Source of the DNA: Prevotellaceae bacterium
Lineage (GTDB): Bacteria; Bacteroidota; Bacteroidia; Bacteroidales; Bacteroidaceae
NCBI GenBank assembly: GCA_003150315.1
Contig: QAML01000038.1
Coordinates: 1-6,864 of the forward strand
Reading direction: 5' to 3'
Length of the DNA: 6,864 bases
Shown in pieces: positions 5,589 to 6,864 of the stretch. Both the position numbers and the translations under genes were made by a program. The notes beneath the pieces were generated by a model. It searched no databases. It was not told where the DNA came from and saw only the letters and a list, made by a program, of their open reading frames with translations. How positions within the stretch are numbered: the first letter of the stretch is position 1; each line of letters begins with the position of its first letter.

Positions 5589-6864
5589 CTATATTATTGG
5601 TTGCTGACTCTGTAAATTGTCAATATGTATGGTGTTGGCAGCCTTTTCCTTTGCTGAGTCAACGATGTGGGAGTATATTTGGGTGGTCTTGACATTGGTA
5701 TGTCCAAGCATCGACTTGATCGTATAGATGTCCGTGCCAAGTTCCAACTGGAGCGTTGCATACGAGTGGCGGAGGTCATGAAAGGTTATATGTTTCTTGA
5801 TGCCAGCAGCCTCTATCCATTTCTTCAATGGCTTCGAAATCCAGGCAGCGTTCTGCAACCCTGCAAAAACAAGAAGCTCCTCGTCTTCAGGACGAGTACC
5901 ACACATGGCATACGCCTGGTCGGAAATGGGAAGATATGCACCCACCTTTGTCTTTATCTGTGAGATGTCTATGCGCCAACTGCCGTTGCTTGTCTGTGAT
6001 ATTTGCTTCCACTTCAAGTTCTTGATATCTATATGACGCAAACCAGTCAAGATAGAGAAGAAAGAAGCGCGTCTAAGTACATCACTCTCGCAAGGGGTAT
6101 CAGCCAATCGCTTCACTTCGTCAAGAGTGAGCGATGCTCGCAACTTGTCCTCCGATGGAATACCTTTCACCTTGGCACTCACATCCACTGTGAGATATTC
6201 GTCAATGAAAGCTTGCTTCACTCCTGCCTTGACGATGGCGAAATAGGTAGAGGCGGTATTGCGTGACACCGTCCCTTTCTTGTTTCCTCCCAAAGGAGCG
6301 CGAAGCAGAAACATCTTGATGTCCTCCAACAGTTTCACCGTTACGCTTTTGAAAGGTATTGGTTTTCCTTCTGAATACATCTTCAACAATTCGCCCACCC
6401 GATTCCAATTCACAATGATGGCATTGGAACTATTGGGATGGCGTTTGTCTATGATGTCAATGAAATATTTAATGAAATCTTGTGCGCTACGTTCATTCTG
6501 TTCAATGATTTCTTCCTCACGGTCGGAATACAGGGCGGCATTGTCATATTCATGCTGCCGAAGTTTGCGCACGTTGTCAGCATAGATGCAAGCCTCTTGG
6601 TCTATGCGCGACTTGCATTGGATAATGCCATTTACGTCACGCTTCGGCTTGTAGTTGAACGAGCCGTCAGGCAGCACACGGGCAATGGACGACATATCCC
6701 ATTGTGGTGTGGAGATGGTTCGGTTTACAGACTCAACCACACGGCTTGGCTTGTTGTCTCCTTTCTTATACACAGGGTACGATTCGATGAAAAGATACCA
6801 CTCGTTGTCATGGTGAACGGACTTGCGCAGCTTCACGGTCACCTTGGTGTTCGATAATGCTTTC
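5589..6864 (-). CDS. int: Tyrosine recombinase / integrase (5' end beyond window)
   Basis: This site-specific recombinase integrates and excises the element. Numbering from the GTG at 6842 (417 residues), an N-terminal arm-type domain (about 1-110) is followed by a SAM-like core-binding domain (about 117-222, including FIKYF, NTASTYFAIVKAGVKQAFID) and the catalytic domain (about 236-400). The full catalytic set is present: R269 in TGLRH, K297 in the IKTK hairpin, H355 and R358 in HDLRH, H381 in LGHTNV, and Y390 in TTQIYSHI. The frame stays open upstream of the GTG to the window edge (KALSNTK in front of VTVKLRK), so the true ATG is probably a few codons or more outside; the gene is partial here. 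It resembles integrases of Bacteroides conjugative and mobilizable elements. It ends in hairpins and a strong terminator and is transcribed separately from the xis operon. An attachment site would be expected just to the right of the window. Confidence 0.93.
   Translation of the reverse strand, partial: KALSNTKVTVKLRKSVHHDNEWYLFIESYPVYKKGDNKPSRVVESVNRTISTPQWDMSSIARVLPDGSFNYKPKRDVNGIIQCKSRIDQEACIYADNVRKLRQHEYDNAALYSDREEEIIEQNERSAQDFIKYFIDIIDKRHPNSSNAIIVNWNRVGELLKMYSEGKPIPFKSVTVKLLEDIKMFLLRAPLGGNKKGTVSRNTASTYFAIVKAGVKQAFIDEYLTVDVSAKVKGIPSEDKLRASLTLDEVKRLADTPCESDVLRRASFFSILTGLRHIDIKNLKWKQISQTSNGSWRIDISQIKTKVGAYLPISDQAYAMCGTRPEDEELLVFAGLQNAAWISKPLKKWIEAAGIKKHITFHDLRHSYATLQLELGTDIYTIKSMLGHTNVKTTQIYSHIVDSAKEKAANTIHIDNLQSQQPII

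Overview
The window reads as part of an integrative, mobilizable element from a Bacteroidales bacterium (Bacteroides, Parabacteroides or Prevotella type). This rests on the protein families present (a BT4734/VirE_N-type protein, a DUF3987 ATPase and a Bacteroides-type int-xis-mob order) and on two copies of the Bacteroidota -7 promoter element TATCTTTG. No rRNA, tRNA, CRISPR array, insertion sequence or conjugation-machine gene is visible.

All supported genes are on the minus strand, so the biological order runs right to left. (1) 5589-6864: tyrosine integrase, whose 5' end runs off the right edge. (2) 5239-5588: a non-coding gap with small hairpins, a strong terminator for the integrase and a promoter for the next operon. 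(3) 4873-5238: a MerR/Xis-like helix-turn-helix protein. (4) 4283-4882: a VirE_N, primase-polymerase-like protein. (5) 2518-4332: a PriCT-DUF3987 ATPase. Genes 3 to 5 overlap head to tail. (6) 2370-2517: an intergenic region with a long inverted repeat enclosing a perfect palindrome, the best candidate for the origin of transfer. (7) 2001-2369: MobC-like relaxosome protein. (8) 1106-2011: MobP-like relaxase. (9) 504-1106: a coiled-coil, single-membrane-segment protein of unknown function. Genes 7 to 9 are also overlapped. (10) 1-446: the start of a WYL-domain-type regulator with its own promoter, running off the left edge.

Together these suggest this cycle: integrase plus Xis excise the element, the split primase/ATPase pair supports replication or second-strand synthesis of the excised or transferred DNA, and MobC plus relaxase nick at the intergenic oriT. 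Conjugation would need a helper element, because no coupling protein or mating-pair genes are present here. The WYL gene probably opens a cargo or regulatory module to the left. The families are known ones; the least described parts are the intergenic inverted-repeat structure, the third mob-operon protein and the split primase.
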